A stretch of DNA of 64,000 bases from Halobacillus_B sp963739045 (GCA_963739045.1 CAVTYY010000001.1:930001-994000), one strand, 5' to 3'; shown: positions 1 through 8,657, counted from the stretch's first letter. The notes: a model not told the origin generated them from the letters alone. Program-made: numbers and translations.

Positions 1-13
1 GAAAGCGCTTACA
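1..13. promoter_or_regulatory. cre-like catabolite repression site, cut by window edge
   Basis: The first 13 bases, GAAAGCGCTTACA, match the Bacillus catabolite-responsive element consensus TGWAANCGNTNWCA at every position present; the leading T would lie outside the window. It sits 56 bases before the start of the methionine gamma-lyase-like gene and upstream of a sucrose module, so CcpA control of one of these is plausible. The full site and its promoter cannot be seen. Confidence 0.45.
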
Positions 14-68
14 ATTAAAAGGAGTAACGCATATAGTAATAAAAGAAAGAAATGAGGAGGATGAAAAC

Positions 69-1268
69 ATGAACGAAGAGAAAAGACGTATGGAAACCGC
101 CATGATTCACGAGGGGTTTCATTCTAAAGACCACATGGGAAGTTTGACTACACCTATCTTTCAAACGTCCACCTTCTCCTTTGATACAGCAGCACAAGGA
201 GCACGAAGGTTTGCCGGGGAAGAGGAAGGTTACATATATTCAAGGTTAGGTAATCCGACCGTCCGCGTGCTTGAGGACCGGATCGCTGCACTGGAAGGTG
301 GAGAAAGAGGCCTTGCTTTTGCTTCAGGGATGGCGGCGATTTCTGCCGTTCTCATTGCATTAACCAAATCTGGAGACCATATCCTTTGTTCTAATGGACT
401 GTATGGCTGTACCTTTGGGCTGTTAAAAATGCTCGAAGAAAAGTCTAAGATTTCTTACGGTTTTAGTACAATGGATGGTGAGGAATCGCTAAGAAACGCT
501 ATTGGGGAAAATACGACGTGCATTTTCATTGAAACGCCCATTAACCCAACGATGAGAGTGATTGACTTGGAAATGGTATCGCGGGTAGCAAAAGAATATA
601 ATGTGCCGGTGGTCGTTGATAACACCTTTTCTACACCTTACTTACAGCAGCCGCTGGCACATGGGTGCGATATTGTTGTGCATAGTGCTACCAAATACAT
701 TGGCGGACACGGGGATGTTATCGCGGGGCTAGTGGTGGGGAAGGAAACGTTTATCAAATCCTTAGCCATGAGTACCCAGAAAGACATTGGCGGCATATTG
801 TCTCCTTTTGACGCCTGGCTGTTAGTTAGAGGCTTGAAAACGCTCCACGTCCGTCTCGACCGGCATTGCTCTAATGCGCTTAAAATAGCGGAGAACCTGG
901 AGAACCATCCTTTTATAAAGCACGTCTATTTTCCAGGCAGTCAGAAGCACCCTGATTATTCTCTCATTCATAAACAAATGAGGCAGGGAGGGGGTGTCCT
1001 GTCATTTGAAATTAACGGAACGAAAACAGATGCAGAGAAATTTATGAATCAGCTTAAGCTTATTAAGATTGCCGTAAGCTTAGGGGATGCAGAAACGTTA
1101 ATCCAGCATCCAGCTTCCATGACCCATGCTGTGGTTCCGCAAGAGGAAAGAGAGAAGATGGGTATCAGTGAGACGATGATTCGGTTATCAGCGGGTCTTG
1201 AAGCGTGGGAGGATATTTGGGTGGATTTGAAACAATCCTTGGACGCCTGCGTTTATCAGCGGGGGTAG
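69..1268 (+). CDS. Methionine gamma-lyase-like PLP enzyme
   Basis: Cys/Met metabolism PLP-dependent enzyme of 399 aa, the normal family length. PLP would be bound by Lys209 in SATKYIGGH. The tyrosine and cysteine of LYGC (Tyr112, Cys114) match the Tyr/Cys pair typical of methionine gamma-lyases, which degrade methionine to methanethiol, ammonia and 2-oxobutyrate. Cystathionine gamma-synthase or gamma-lyase has the same fold and remains possible. Start: ATG with AGGAGG eight bases upstream (55-60). It stands alone on the plus strand, with a cre-like site before it and a hairpin after it. Cytoplasmic. Confidence 0.85.
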   Translation: MNEEKRRMETAMIHEGFHSKDHMGSLTTPIFQTSTFSFDTAAQGARRFAGEEEGYIYSRLGNPTVRVLEDRIAALEGGERGLAFASGMAAISAVLIALTKSGDHILCSNGLYGCTFGLLKMLEEKSKISYGFSTMDGEESLRNAIGENTTCIFIETPINPTMRVIDLEMVSRVAKEYNVPVVVDNTFSTPYLQQPLAHGCDIVVHSATKYIGGHGDVIAGLVVGKETFIKSLAMSTQKDIGGILSPFDAWLLVRGLKTLHVRLDRHCSNALKIAENLENHPFIKHVYFPGSQKHPDYSLIHKQMRQGGGVLSFEINGTKTDAEKFMNQLKLIKIAVSLGDAETLIQHPASMTHAVVPQEEREKMGISETMIRLSAGLEAWEDIWVDLKQSLDACVYQRG

Positions 1269-1280
1269 GAACGACTTTTG

Positions 1281-1321
1281 GCAGCAACCTCCACCCGGGA
1301 GGCTCAAATGCTGCAGGTTTT
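1281..1321 (+). terminator. Probable terminator after the methionine gamma-lyase-like gene
   Basis: GCAGCA (1281-1286) pairs with TGCTGC (1309-1314), with an inner CCTCC/GGAGG stem, followed by a short T run. The T tract is weak, so confidence is moderate. Confidence 0.5.
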
Positions 1322-1430
1322 ATAATGTGAGTGGAAGGGAAAAGGTGATGTAGTTTAGTTTACTCCGTATGTTCGACATGCATTGGAATAACAGGAAGTT
1401 TTACCAACTGAGGAAAGGGTGAATCAATGG

Positions 1431-1925
1431 ATGTTTAAAAAGCTATTTGGAAATAACCGTACCGAAGAACAGCTTGTGGCTCCATTGAGCGGCAAGGTTG
1501 TTTCCCTTGACGAAGTAGATGACCCTGTCTTTAAGCAGCGCATGATGGGGGACGGTGTGGCCATTCAGCCTTCTGAGGGTATAGTCGTCAGTCCAGTGGA
1601 CGGAGAAGTCGTTCAATTGTTCCCCACTAATCATGCTGTAGGGGTAAAAACAAAATCCGGAGTAGAAGTTCTTATTCATATTGGTCTTGAAACGGTCTCC
1701 ATGGAAGGTGAAGGATTTGAAGGTCATGTGAAAACGGGAGATAAAGTAAAAGCTGGTCAAACGCTGGTTACGTTTGATAAGTCTCTTGTTGCGCAAAAGG
1801 CAAAGAGTACCATCACGCCTGTAATCATCACAAATTTTGACGAAACTATTGAACAATTCAACCCTGCTTATGAGAAGGTTACCTATGCAGGTGAAACCGT
1901 GATTGCTACTTTGCAAACTAAATAA
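1431..1925 (+). CDS. PTS sugar transporter EIIA component, glucose (Crr) family
   Basis: Single-domain EIIA of the glucose/sucrose class. It relays phosphate from HPr to an EIIBC permease. The phosphorylated histidine lies in the LIHIGLET motif, and the second active-site histidine is in TNHAVG. I prefer ATG 1431 (product starts MFKKLFG, as in homologues; SD AAAGGGTGA upstream), giving 164 aa. A GTG at 1419 in the same frame (168 aa) is the alternative. It precedes fructokinase and sucrose-6-phosphate hydrolase. Sucrose EIIBC proteins of Bacillus often lack their own EIIA, so this protein may serve one, but no EIIBC is in the window. Confidence 0.88.
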   Translation: MFKKLFGNNRTEEQLVAPLSGKVVSLDEVDDPVFKQRMMGDGVAIQPSEGIVVSPVDGEVVQLFPTNHAVGVKTKSGVEVLIHIGLETVSMEGEGFEGHVKTGDKVKAGQTLVTFDKSLVAQKAKSTITPVIITNFDETIEQFNPAYEKVTYAGETVIATLQTK

Positions 1926-1932
1926 TGAATGG

Positions 1933-1988
1933 AAAAGTCTAAAATGACAGTTCTGCCAGGAGCAGAGCGGGTCTTTTAGGCTTTTTTT
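1933..1988. terminator. Intrinsic terminator after the EIIA gene
   Basis: A 12-bp stem (1933-1944 with 1974-1985, one G-U pair) encloses a smaller TCTGC/GCAGA hairpin and ends in a T run. The A run on the other side would let it work on both strands. It suggests that EIIA and the fructokinase can be transcribed separately. Confidence 0.65.
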
Positions 1989-2076
1989 GGCTGGAACCAT
2001 TCTATTCTCTCAAGTTATAATGGTTTCAGATCATTCATTCAACAAGTACACTAATTTGGATAGTATAGGGGGACGC

Positions 2077-3027
2077 ATGGAAATGGCAATTGGAGTAATC
2101 AGTTTAGGAGAAGCGCTGATCGATTTTATCCCATTAGATAATCAGAATATCAATTTTCAGAAGTGTCCAGGCGGGGCACCTGCGAACGTAGCGGTTGGGC
2201 TGGCCCGACTGGGCGCTCGTTCTACTTTTCTCGGAAAAGTCGGCGAGGATGTTCTGGGCCGCTTTTTAAAGAAAACTTTAGAAGATTATGGAGTCCATAC
2301 AGAAAATATGAAGCTCACGAAAGACGTACGCACAGGGGTTGTGTTCGTCACTCTGGATGAAGCTGGCGAACGCAGCTTTGACTTTTATATCGATCCGAGC
2401 GCCGATCGTTATTTGCAGGAGTCAGAGATTGACGAGTCCTTATTCCACTCTCATAATTTACTTCACTTTGGTTCCATATCGATGATTGATGAACCGTCTA
2501 AATCGGCCACGCAAAAAGCAGTAAAGCTTGCAAAAGAGCAGGGCTTACTTGTATCCTATGATCCCAATTTAAGGTTAAGCCTGTGGAAGTCCGAAGAACA
2601 GGCAAGAGAGACCATCCTCTCCATGATAGGTGAGGCAGACATCGTGAAAATTTCTGAAGAAGAGCTGGAATTCTTAACCGGAGAGTCCAGCATTGAAGCG
2701 GGAGCGGCAAAGTTAAGAGATTATCATATTCCTCTGTTGTGTGTGACGATGGGGAAAGAAGGCAGCTATATTTTTAATGCGGATGGACATGTACATATCC
2801 CTGCAATGGAAGTCAAAGCTGTTGATACCACTGGGGCTGGCGATGCCTTCGTTTCTGCGCTGTTATATCGATTGAGCGAAATGGATGTGCCTGCCTCGCA
2901 ATTAACTTTGGAAGAGCTGAAAGAAATGATGGGATTTGCGAGCGTATCTGGAGCCCTTGCCGCAGCGACTAAAGGGGCGATGACAGCATTGCCTACTTAT
3001 CAGGAAGTAATGAAGCACTTAGAGTAA
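2077..3027 (+). CDS. scrK: Fructokinase, PfkB family
   Basis: Ribokinase/PfkB-family sugar kinase of 316 aa. The N-terminal GGAPANVAVGLARLG motif binds sugar, and the C-terminal DTTGAGDAF signature carries the catalytic base (about Asp257). It phosphorylates the fructose released when sucrose-6-phosphate is cleaved, as the scrB gene 12 bases downstream implies. Start: the ATG at 2077 follows GGGGGA at 2068-2073; a longer reading frame runs back to 1987 but through the terminator. Ketodeoxygluconate kinases share these motifs, so the fructose assignment rests mainly on the neighbour. Confidence 0.88.
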   Translation: MEMAIGVISLGEALIDFIPLDNQNINFQKCPGGAPANVAVGLARLGARSTFLGKVGEDVLGRFLKKTLEDYGVHTENMKLTKDVRTGVVFVTLDEAGERSFDFYIDPSADRYLQESEIDESLFHSHNLLHFGSISMIDEPSKSATQKAVKLAKEQGLLVSYDPNLRLSLWKSEEQARETILSMIGEADIVKISEEELEFLTGESSIEAGAAKLRDYHIPLLCVTMGKEGSYIFNADGHVHIPAMEVKAVDTTGAGDAFVSALLYRLSEMDVPASQLTLEELKEMMGFASVSGALAAATKGAMTALPTYQEVMKHLE

Positions 3028-3039
3028 AGGAGACTGGAC

Positions 3040-4524
3040 ATGACAGCTAGCGACCAAGAATTGAGAAGACTTGTACGTGAAGAAGTTCAAAAACATAAAG
3101 CTAATGTAGAAAATGACCCTTACCGGCTTCAATTTCACCATATGCCGCCGGCAGGCTTAATGAATGATCCAAATGGCTGGATTCAATGGAAGGGTATCTA
3201 TCATTTATTTTATCAATGGATGCCGTTTGAAACCGATCATGGAGCCAAGTTCTGGGGTCACTACACCACCGAAGACTTCATCCACTGGACCCATGAAAAA
3301 ATCGCTTTAACTCCTTCTGAATGGTATGACAAAGATGGCTGCTTCTCTGGCAGTGCAATTATTCATGAGGACAAGCTGCACTTATTCTACACTGGAAATG
3401 TCTTTAATGAGTCTGGAGAACGGGAGGCTTACCAGTGTATGGCTGTATCAGAAGACGGGGTCACCTTTGTTAAGAAAGGTGTAGTGGCGCGCCTTCCTGA
3501 GGGTTACACCGCACACTTTAGAGATCCGAAAGTGTGGAAGAAGGGAGAAGAATGGTACATGGTCGTTGGAGCTCAAACGACAGAGCGAGAGGGGAAAGTG
3601 GTGCTATTTCGATCTTCCTGCTTGACGGAATGGCAGTTTCTCGGTGAAATAGCCGGAAGCGGTGAAAATGATCTTGCCTCCTTCGGGTATATGTGGGAAT
3701 GTCCGGATTTATTTGAACTGCAGAACACCGATGTGCTGATCACCTCTCCTCAGGGGCTGCAAGCGGACGGAATGGATTATGCCAATACGTATCAAAGCGG
3801 CTATTTCCTAGGGACATTGGATGAATCTGTACCTCATTTCCAACATGGTTCTTTCAAAGAACTAGATCGAGGATTTGAATTTTATGCTCCTCAGACCACT
3901 TTAGATGAGAAAGGTAGACGGATTATGGTGGGGTGGATGGGAGTGCCGGATCAATTTGAGCAGGAACATCCAACGATTGAGCAGCAATGGATCCACTGTT
4001 TAACGATGCCCAGACAGCTTTCTGTCCGCAATCAGCAAATAATTCAGCAGCCACTTGAAGAATATCAAGCGATGAGAGGCCCTGTTTTACTATATTCTTC
4101 GATAACGATTGAGAACGATCAAAAAGCGGTGCGGGGAATCGGCGGCAGATCAACAGAACTCTTTATTGAAATGGAGACTCTCGATGATCAATTTGCTCTC
4201 GAGCTTTTTCAATATGCCTCTATTAGTTATACGAAAAAAGACAACGTCATAACATTATCCCGTCCGCATCTTAAAGATAAAAGCCAGACAGAATTCCGCC
4301 GTGTAAAGCTTGAAGGGGAATTAAGAAACCTGCACTTATTTATCGATTCGTCTTCTTTGGAAGTGTTTGTAAACGACGGAGAAGAGGTGTTTACTTCCCG
4401 GATTTTCGCTGATCCTGCCGAGAAAGACATTCTTTTCACTTCAATTGGGCAAACTACATTCTCAATAGAACAATGGTCATTATCCGGATTTATTCACTAC
4501 CCACGGTTAGAAGAAGAGAAATAA
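3040..4524 (+). CDS. scrB: Sucrose-6-phosphate hydrolase, GH32
   Basis: Glycoside hydrolase family 32 enzyme of 494 aa with no signal peptide, so cytoplasmic. All three acidic motifs are present: NDPNG (nucleophile Asp43), RDP (Asp162) and ECP (acid/base Glu220). An N-terminal five-bladed propeller and a C-terminal beta-sandwich are expected. It splits imported sucrose-6-phosphate into glucose-6-phosphate and fructose, the latter used by the upstream kinase. SD AAAGGAG precedes ATG 3040. A plain cytoplasmic invertase cannot be excluded from sequence alone, but the PTS EIIA upstream favours the phosphorylated substrate. Confidence 0.92.
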   Translation: MTASDQELRRLVREEVQKHKANVENDPYRLQFHHMPPAGLMNDPNGWIQWKGIYHLFYQWMPFETDHGAKFWGHYTTEDFIHWTHEKIALTPSEWYDKDGCFSGSAIIHEDKLHLFYTGNVFNESGEREAYQCMAVSEDGVTFVKKGVVARLPEGYTAHFRDPKVWKKGEEWYMVVGAQTTEREGKVVLFRSSCLTEWQFLGEIAGSGENDLASFGYMWECPDLFELQNTDVLITSPQGLQADGMDYANTYQSGYFLGTLDESVPHFQHGSFKELDRGFEFYAPQTTLDEKGRRIMVGWMGVPDQFEQEHPTIEQQWIHCLTMPRQLSVRNQQIIQQPLEEYQAMRGPVLLYSSITIENDQKAVRGIGGRSTELFIEMETLDDQFALELFQYASISYTKKDNVITLSRPHLKDKSQTEFRRVKLEGELRNLHLFIDSSSLEVFVNDGEEVFTSRIFADPAEKDILFTSIGQTTFSIEQWSLSGFIHYPRLEEEK

Positions 4525-4545
4525 AAGGATAAAACTACTGCCTGG

Positions 4546-4584
4546 TACGTAAGAAGTTAAATTATGATAAAATAGGCTTACGTA
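4546..4584. promoter_or_regulatory. Inverted repeat over the niaR promoter
   Basis: TACGTAAG (4546-4553) and its exact complement CTTACGTA (4577-4584) are centred 31 bp apart, about three helical turns, and flank a -10-like TATGAT. The position directly before niaR suggests an autoregulatory operator. The NiaR consensus is not known to me well enough to confirm it. Confidence 0.4.
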
Positions 4585-4607
4585 AATTGTGCGAAGGAGC
4601 CGTCAAT

Positions 4608-5150
4608 ATGAGTGAATCACATAAAAAATTAAAAGCAAGTGAACGAAGGCAGCACATTCTGTCTCTTCTAAAACAGCATGGAAATCCGATTACGGGCAGT
4701 TCTTTAGCTGAAGAAATGGACGTCACCAGGCAAGTGATCGTGGGCGATGTTTCCCTTTTGAAAGCCAAAGGTGAACCTATTGTGGCGACCAGCCAAGGGT
4801 ACCTGTTTATGACGGAAGCCAAGGATGGTCTTGGCTATGAACGAACGATTGTCTGTCGTCATGCTTCAAACCAAACGGAAGAAGAGCTTAATATTCTTGT
4901 TGATCACGGAGTTCATGTGCAGGATGTGGTCGTGGAGCATCCTGTTTATGGAGATCTAACGGCACGATTGCAGATCTCCAATAGACGAGACGTGAAGAAA
5001 TTCATGGAACAAATAGCATCAAATAAAGCTTCCTTCTTATTGGAGCTGACAAATGGCATCCATACTCACACGATAACGGCAGACAGCAAGGAAGCGCTTG
5101 ACGAGGCGATGGAAGAATTAGCGGAAGCCGGAATCTTAGTCAACGAATAG
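4608..5150 (+). CDS. niaR: NAD-synthesis repressor NiaR
   Basis: 180-aa regulator with an N-terminal HTH_11 domain (about residues 10-65) and a C-terminal 3H domain. Conserved histidines are visible in CRHAS (His85), VEHPVYG (His111) and GIHTHT (His152, His154); in this family they bind metal and sense nicotinic acid. NiaR represses niacin uptake and NAD biosynthesis genes when niacin is plentiful. Start: ATG 4608 with GAAGGAG eight bases before; an in-frame TTG at 4587 is less likely. No NAD biosynthesis gene lies beside it. Length equals that of B. subtilis NiaR (YrxA). Confidence 0.9.
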   Translation: MSESHKKLKASERRQHILSLLKQHGNPITGSSLAEEMDVTRQVIVGDVSLLKAKGEPIVATSQGYLFMTEAKDGLGYERTIVCRHASNQTEEELNILVDHGVHVQDVVVEHPVYGDLTARLQISNRRDVKKFMEQIASNKASFLLELTNGIHTHTITADSKEALDEAMEELAEAGILVNE

Positions 5151-5165
5151 GAAAGAAATGTGATG

Positions 5166-5205
5166 AGAGGTATGTATTCCACATTGGAAACATATCTCTT
5201 TTTTT
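5166..5205 (+). terminator. Terminator after niaR
   Basis: AGAGGTATGT (5166-5175) pairs with ACATATCTCT (5190-5199), followed by seven T. Confidence 0.8.
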
Positions 5206-5278
5206 AGGTTTAGCCGTTTATTCAAAATGTGCTATAGTGAATACGCAGTAGATGAAAGCTAAAGGAAGGTGGCCCCCG

Positions 5279-6721
5279 GTGAACATTGCGCCTTATATTC
5301 TCGGTACAGTTATTGCTCTTAACGTATTACTAGCGCTAGCCATCATCTTTTTGGAACGTCGTGATGCCAGTGCAACATGGGCATGGTTAATGGTATTGTT
5401 ATTTCTCCCCATTGCAGGATTTATTCTTTACTTAATTTTCGGCAGGCGATTGAGCCATAAAGAAATCTTCACTTGGGACAAGAAAAGCAGACTGGGCTTA
5501 TTAACAGCCGTCCAGGACCAGCTAAGAGGAATCAAGGAAAATACGTTAGAGGTTCAGCATCAAGATATTGTGCCTTATGAAGATTTAATTTATATGCATT
5601 TAAAAAATAATGATGCCCTTTTCACTCAGGACAATGAAGTGGAAGTATATACAGATGGTCAAAAGAAATTTCATGCTCTTATAGAAGATATAGAAAACGC
5701 AGAAGATCACATTCATTTACTCTATTACATCGTCAGGGACGACCAGCTCGGCAACCGGCTGGCTGAAACATTAATAAGAAAAGCCAAGCAGGATGTTCAG
5801 GTGAAACTGCTTTACGATGACATGGGGTCAAGGACGATTCATAGAAAGTTTGTGAAGAAATTAAAAGCTGCCGGAGTAGAAGTTGAATCCTTCTTTCCTC
5901 CGCTGATTCCGAAGCTCAATATGAAAATTAACTATCGGAATCACCGTAAACTTGCGATTATTGACGGTAAAATAGGCTATATAGGCGGTTTCAATATTGG
6001 GGATGAGTATTTAGGGTACAGTCAGCGATTTGGTTATTGGAGAGATACTCACATTAGAGTGGTCGGCAGTGCGGTGCATAACATGCAGACCCGGTTTATT
6101 CTCGACTGGAATCAAGCTTCCCAGCAGGACATAGTATATGAAGAAAGGTTTTATCAGGCAGAAGGAAGCGGCGACGTCGGAATGCAGATTGTATCCAGCG
6201 GTCCTGACTCGGAGTGGGAACAAATTAAAAATGGGTATATAAAAATGATTTTATCAGCGAAGGAATATGTATATATCCAAACCCCTTATTTTATTCCCGA
6301 TGATAGTCTTCTCGATGCACTGAGAATTGCGATTCTATCAGGAGTCGATGTCCGGCTGATGGTTCCGAACAAACCGGATCATCCGTTTGTATACTGGGCA
6401 ACCTTTTCCAACATCGGTGATCTATTAAAAGCAGGTGCCACCATTTATATTTATCAAAAAGGGTTCCTGCATGCGAAAACGCTGGTCGTCGATGGAGTGA
6501 TTTCTTCAGTGGGTACCGCGAATATTGATGTGAGAAGTTTCCGATTGAACTTTGAAGTTAACGCCTTCGTCTATGATTCGGTCGTTGCCAAGCATTTATC
6601 AGATCGCTTTCATGAAGATGTGGTAGAATCAACAGAATTAACCTATAAGCTTTATCAGGCGCGGTCGAAATGGATCCGGTTTAAAGAAGCGATTGCCAGG
6701 CTGCTCTCGCCGATCCTATAA
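5279..6721 (+). CDS. cls: Cardiolipin synthase
   Basis: 480-aa membrane phospholipase D-type synthase that condenses two phosphatidylglycerols to cardiolipin. Two N-terminal membrane segments (about residues 4-22 and 34-55) precede two HKD motifs: HRKLAIIDG with GGFNIGD, and HAKTLVVDG with GTANID. Start: GTG 5279 after AAAGGAAGGTGG; an upstream in-frame ATG (5252) lacks a good ribosome site. Monocistronic, with terminators on both sides. Cardiolipin content rises with salinity in many halotolerant bacteria, which would fit this host, but the sequence does not show such regulation. Confidence 0.93.
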   Translation: MNIAPYILGTVIALNVLLALAIIFLERRDASATWAWLMVLLFLPIAGFILYLIFGRRLSHKEIFTWDKKSRLGLLTAVQDQLRGIKENTLEVQHQDIVPYEDLIYMHLKNNDALFTQDNEVEVYTDGQKKFHALIEDIENAEDHIHLLYYIVRDDQLGNRLAETLIRKAKQDVQVKLLYDDMGSRTIHRKFVKKLKAAGVEVESFFPPLIPKLNMKINYRNHRKLAIIDGKIGYIGGFNIGDEYLGYSQRFGYWRDTHIRVVGSAVHNMQTRFILDWNQASQQDIVYEERFYQAEGSGDVGMQIVSSGPDSEWEQIKNGYIKMILSAKEYVYIQTPYFIPDDSLLDALRIAILSGVDVRLMVPNKPDHPFVYWATFSNIGDLLKAGATIYIYQKGFLHAKTLVVDGVISSVGTANIDVRSFRLNFEVNAFVYDSVVAKHLSDRFHEDVVESTELTYKLYQARSKWIRFKEAIARLLSPIL

Positions 6722-6730
6722 TATAGAGTA

Positions 6731-6776
6731 AAAAAAGCAATCTACTGGAGTACTCCAGAACTGATTGCTTTTTTTT
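6731..6776 (+). terminator. Terminator after cls
   Basis: AAAAAAGCAATC (6731-6742) pairs with GATTGCTTTTTT (6763-6774), with an inner CTGGAG/CTCCAG palindrome. Strong and probably bidirectional. Confidence 0.88.
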
Positions 6777-6789
6777 GCTTTATTTGTGA

Positions 6790-7254
6790 GTAAGAAGCTT
6801 AGCACCTGCGTAAAGACATGCTCTATGCCAACGCTTGTTTTATGCTTGTCGGGGCTACCTGGGCGCTTGCGCTTTTGAATCATCCAGCTGCGAGTCGCAG
6901 ATCCACGCGGTTCTAAGCCATCGACTTCCAGAGGGGAAAGAGCGCCCCTCTTGCAGCCGCTGGCTTAGCCCGGGGGATCTAAACGCTCCTCTTCGCTTTT
7001 GTAACATCCAGCTGCAGCGCCCAGACACTCGCGTCATAAGCAGGAACATCAACGGAATGAAAGATCGCATCCCTTTTGATGTTCCTGCTTATGCGTGTCG
7101 TGTCTCCCCGGGCACTTCCGCTTTTGTAACATCCAGCTGCGAGTCGCAGATCCACGCGGTTCTAAGCCATCGACTTCCAGAGGGGGAAGAGCGCCCCTCT
7201 TGCAGCCGCTGGCTTAGCCCGGGGGATCTAAACGCTCCTCTTCGCTTTTGTAAC
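6790..7254. repeat. Tandem array of ~124-nt structured modules
   Basis: Three head-to-tail units start with CATCCAGCTG at 6881, 7005 and 7130 and end in CGCTTTTGTAA, giving periods of 124-125 nt. A degenerate partial unit precedes them (6790-6880). Units 1 and 3 are nearly identical. Unit 2 carries a different central hairpin (CATAAGCAGGAACATCAA pairing with its complement ending GCTTATG). GC content is clearly higher than the surroundings. The same module recurs at 57409-57870 and, as single insertions, at 13267-13388 and 60980-61103. The long plus-strand frame through the array is not a gene. Confidence 0.85.
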
Positions 7255-7258
7255 CACA

Positions 7259-7290
7259 AAAAAACCTGCGCACCGATACGCAGGTTTTTT
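7259..7290. terminator. Terminator downstream of htrB
   Basis: AAAAAACCTGCG (7259-7270) pairs with CGCAGGTTTTTT (7279-7290). On the minus strand it ends the HtrB gene; its symmetry also shields the repeat array from the plus side. Confidence 0.85.
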
Positions 7291-7316
7291 AAGAGAGGTT
7301 TTGGTTTTATATATTT

Positions 7317-8468
7317 TTATTGGGAGGAAAGCTTGAGTTCAGCTTTCATTTGTTTACCATTTCGGTAAATCGTGAGCTTTACTTTGTCGCCTGTTTCCGT
7401 TTTATTATAAAGGTACTGACGTAAGCTCATGAGTGAATCTACTTTCTGACCGTCAATTGCAGTTATAAAGTCATATTTTTTCAAGTTAGCATCTGCAGCT
7501 GGTGAACCTTGCTCAACACCGGCGACAATAACGCCCTTTGTTACGTCGCTTGGAAGGTTCAATTGGCGTTCCAGTACAGATCTTGGTACTTGGCTGGCAT
7601 CCTCCAGGGAAACACCCATGTAAGGACGTTTAACTTCGCCTGTTTTCTCCAAATCGTTAATGACTGGTTTAACGACATCCATAGGAATGGCGAATCCAAG
7701 ACCTTCAACTTCCTGCTGAGAAATTTTCATAGAATTAATTCCAATGACATTCCCTTGCAAGTTGACCAGTGCACCGCCACTATTTCCAGGGTTAATGGCT
7801 GCGTCCGTCTGGATAACCTCAGTTTGCCAGTCTGGCTGTTGGTCTCCGTTCATGTCCACTGGTATAGAACGGTTTAGACCACTGACAATACCTTTTGTAG
7901 CTGATCCAGCGAAATCCATGCCTAGCGGGTTGCCAATGGCTATGGCTGTTTGACCAACCTCTACGTCATCGGCTGATCCTAGTTTAGCAACCTTTTTGAC
8001 ATGTTCACTATCTATTTGTATAACAGCAAGGTCTGTTAGAGGGTCAGTGCCTTTCAATTCGGCTTTCACTTTTGTTCCATCACTTAAAGAGACTTCCAAT
8101 TCAGAAGAACCTTCCACTACGTGATTATTGGTCACAATGTAAGCATTGTTTCCGTCTTTTTTGTAAATGACCCCAGAACCTGTGCTGGCTTTTTGTAATC
8201 CTTGTCCTGTCTGCTGCATGTTGCTCACACCGACTACTGCGTCTGAAGTTTCTTTGATTGCCTGTGTTACATCTTCTTCATTTTGTCCAAGATGTAATGC
8301 GTCAGCTTGGGCAGTAGGCTCTTCCGTATTAACATTTATAGAAATACCCTTCCACTGGAAGAGGGTGGTCACAATAAATACGGCAGCAATCATTCCTAGA
8401 ACACTAAATGCCAATCCGGTACGCTTATATTTACGCTTGGATTGTTTGTTGTTATCTTCCTCTAACAT
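7317..8468 (-). CDS. htrB: HtrA/DegP-type membrane serine protease (HtrB-like)
   Basis: 383-aa S1C protease. One membrane anchor (about residues 18-38) is followed by a trypsin-like domain facing outside, with triad His116 (TNNHVVEG), Asp146 (TDLAV) and Ser230 (NPGNSGGA), then a C-terminal PDZ domain (about 280-370). It degrades or refolds misfolded secreted proteins. It is divergent from a two-component system resembling CssRS, the same order as B. subtilis htrB (yvtA)-cssRS, which is why I favour HtrB over the paralogues HtrA and YyxA. ATG start after AAAGGGG. Confidence 0.87.
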   Translation of the reverse strand: MLEEDNNKQSKRKYKRTGLAFSVLGMIAAVFIVTTLFQWKGISINVNTEEPTAQADALHLGQNEEDVTQAIKETSDAVVGVSNMQQTGQGLQKASTGSGVIYKKDGNNAYIVTNNHVVEGSSELEVSLSDGTKVKAELKGTDPLTDLAVIQIDSEHVKKVAKLGSADDVEVGQTAIAIGNPLGMDFAGSATKGIVSGLNRSIPVDMNGDQQPDWQTEVIQTDAAINPGNSGGALVNLQGNVIGINSMKISQQEVEGLGFAIPMDVVKPVINDLEKTGEVKRPYMGVSLEDASQVPRSVLERQLNLPSDVTKGVIVAGVEQGSPAADANLKKYDFITAIDGQKVDSLMSLRQYLYNKTETGDKVKLTIYRNGKQMKAELKLSSQ

Positions 8469-8566
8469 AATAAACAGCCGCCCCTTTCAAAATTAAATGA
8501 TTTCTAGGATGACTTTGTTTCTCTCTGTACACCCTTTATATTACATAGCACTTATGGCATGACTTT

Positions 8567-8589
8567 GGAGAAAATGTGGAAAAAGTGTG
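8567..8589. promoter_or_regulatory. Candidate CssR-type operator in the htrB/cssR intergenic region
   Basis: Read on the minus strand, a tandem repeat of the form TTTTTCCACA-TTTTCTCCA lies upstream of a TAATAT -10-like hexamer for htrB, in the 190-base divergent promoter region. CssR is expected to act here, but I do not recall its box exactly, so this is only a candidate. Confidence 0.3.
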
Positions 8590-8657
8590 TAAAGCAGGAG
8601 AATAGGTTGAAAATATGAGAAAATAAGAGAAAACGATTGGTCAGGAGGCAGAACAGA

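Noticed and set aside
1443..2000. Minus-strand frame of 185 codons opposite the EIIA gene
   Set aside because: Shadow of a clear EIIA gene on the plus strand.
6790..7254. CRISPR array
   Set aside because: The period is about 124 nt, units are contiguous with no unique spacers, and no cas genes are present.
6835..7368. Long plus-strand open frame of about 177 codons through the first module array
   Set aside because: It translates the tandem 124-nt repeats twice over, has no ribosome site, and crosses the htrB terminator.
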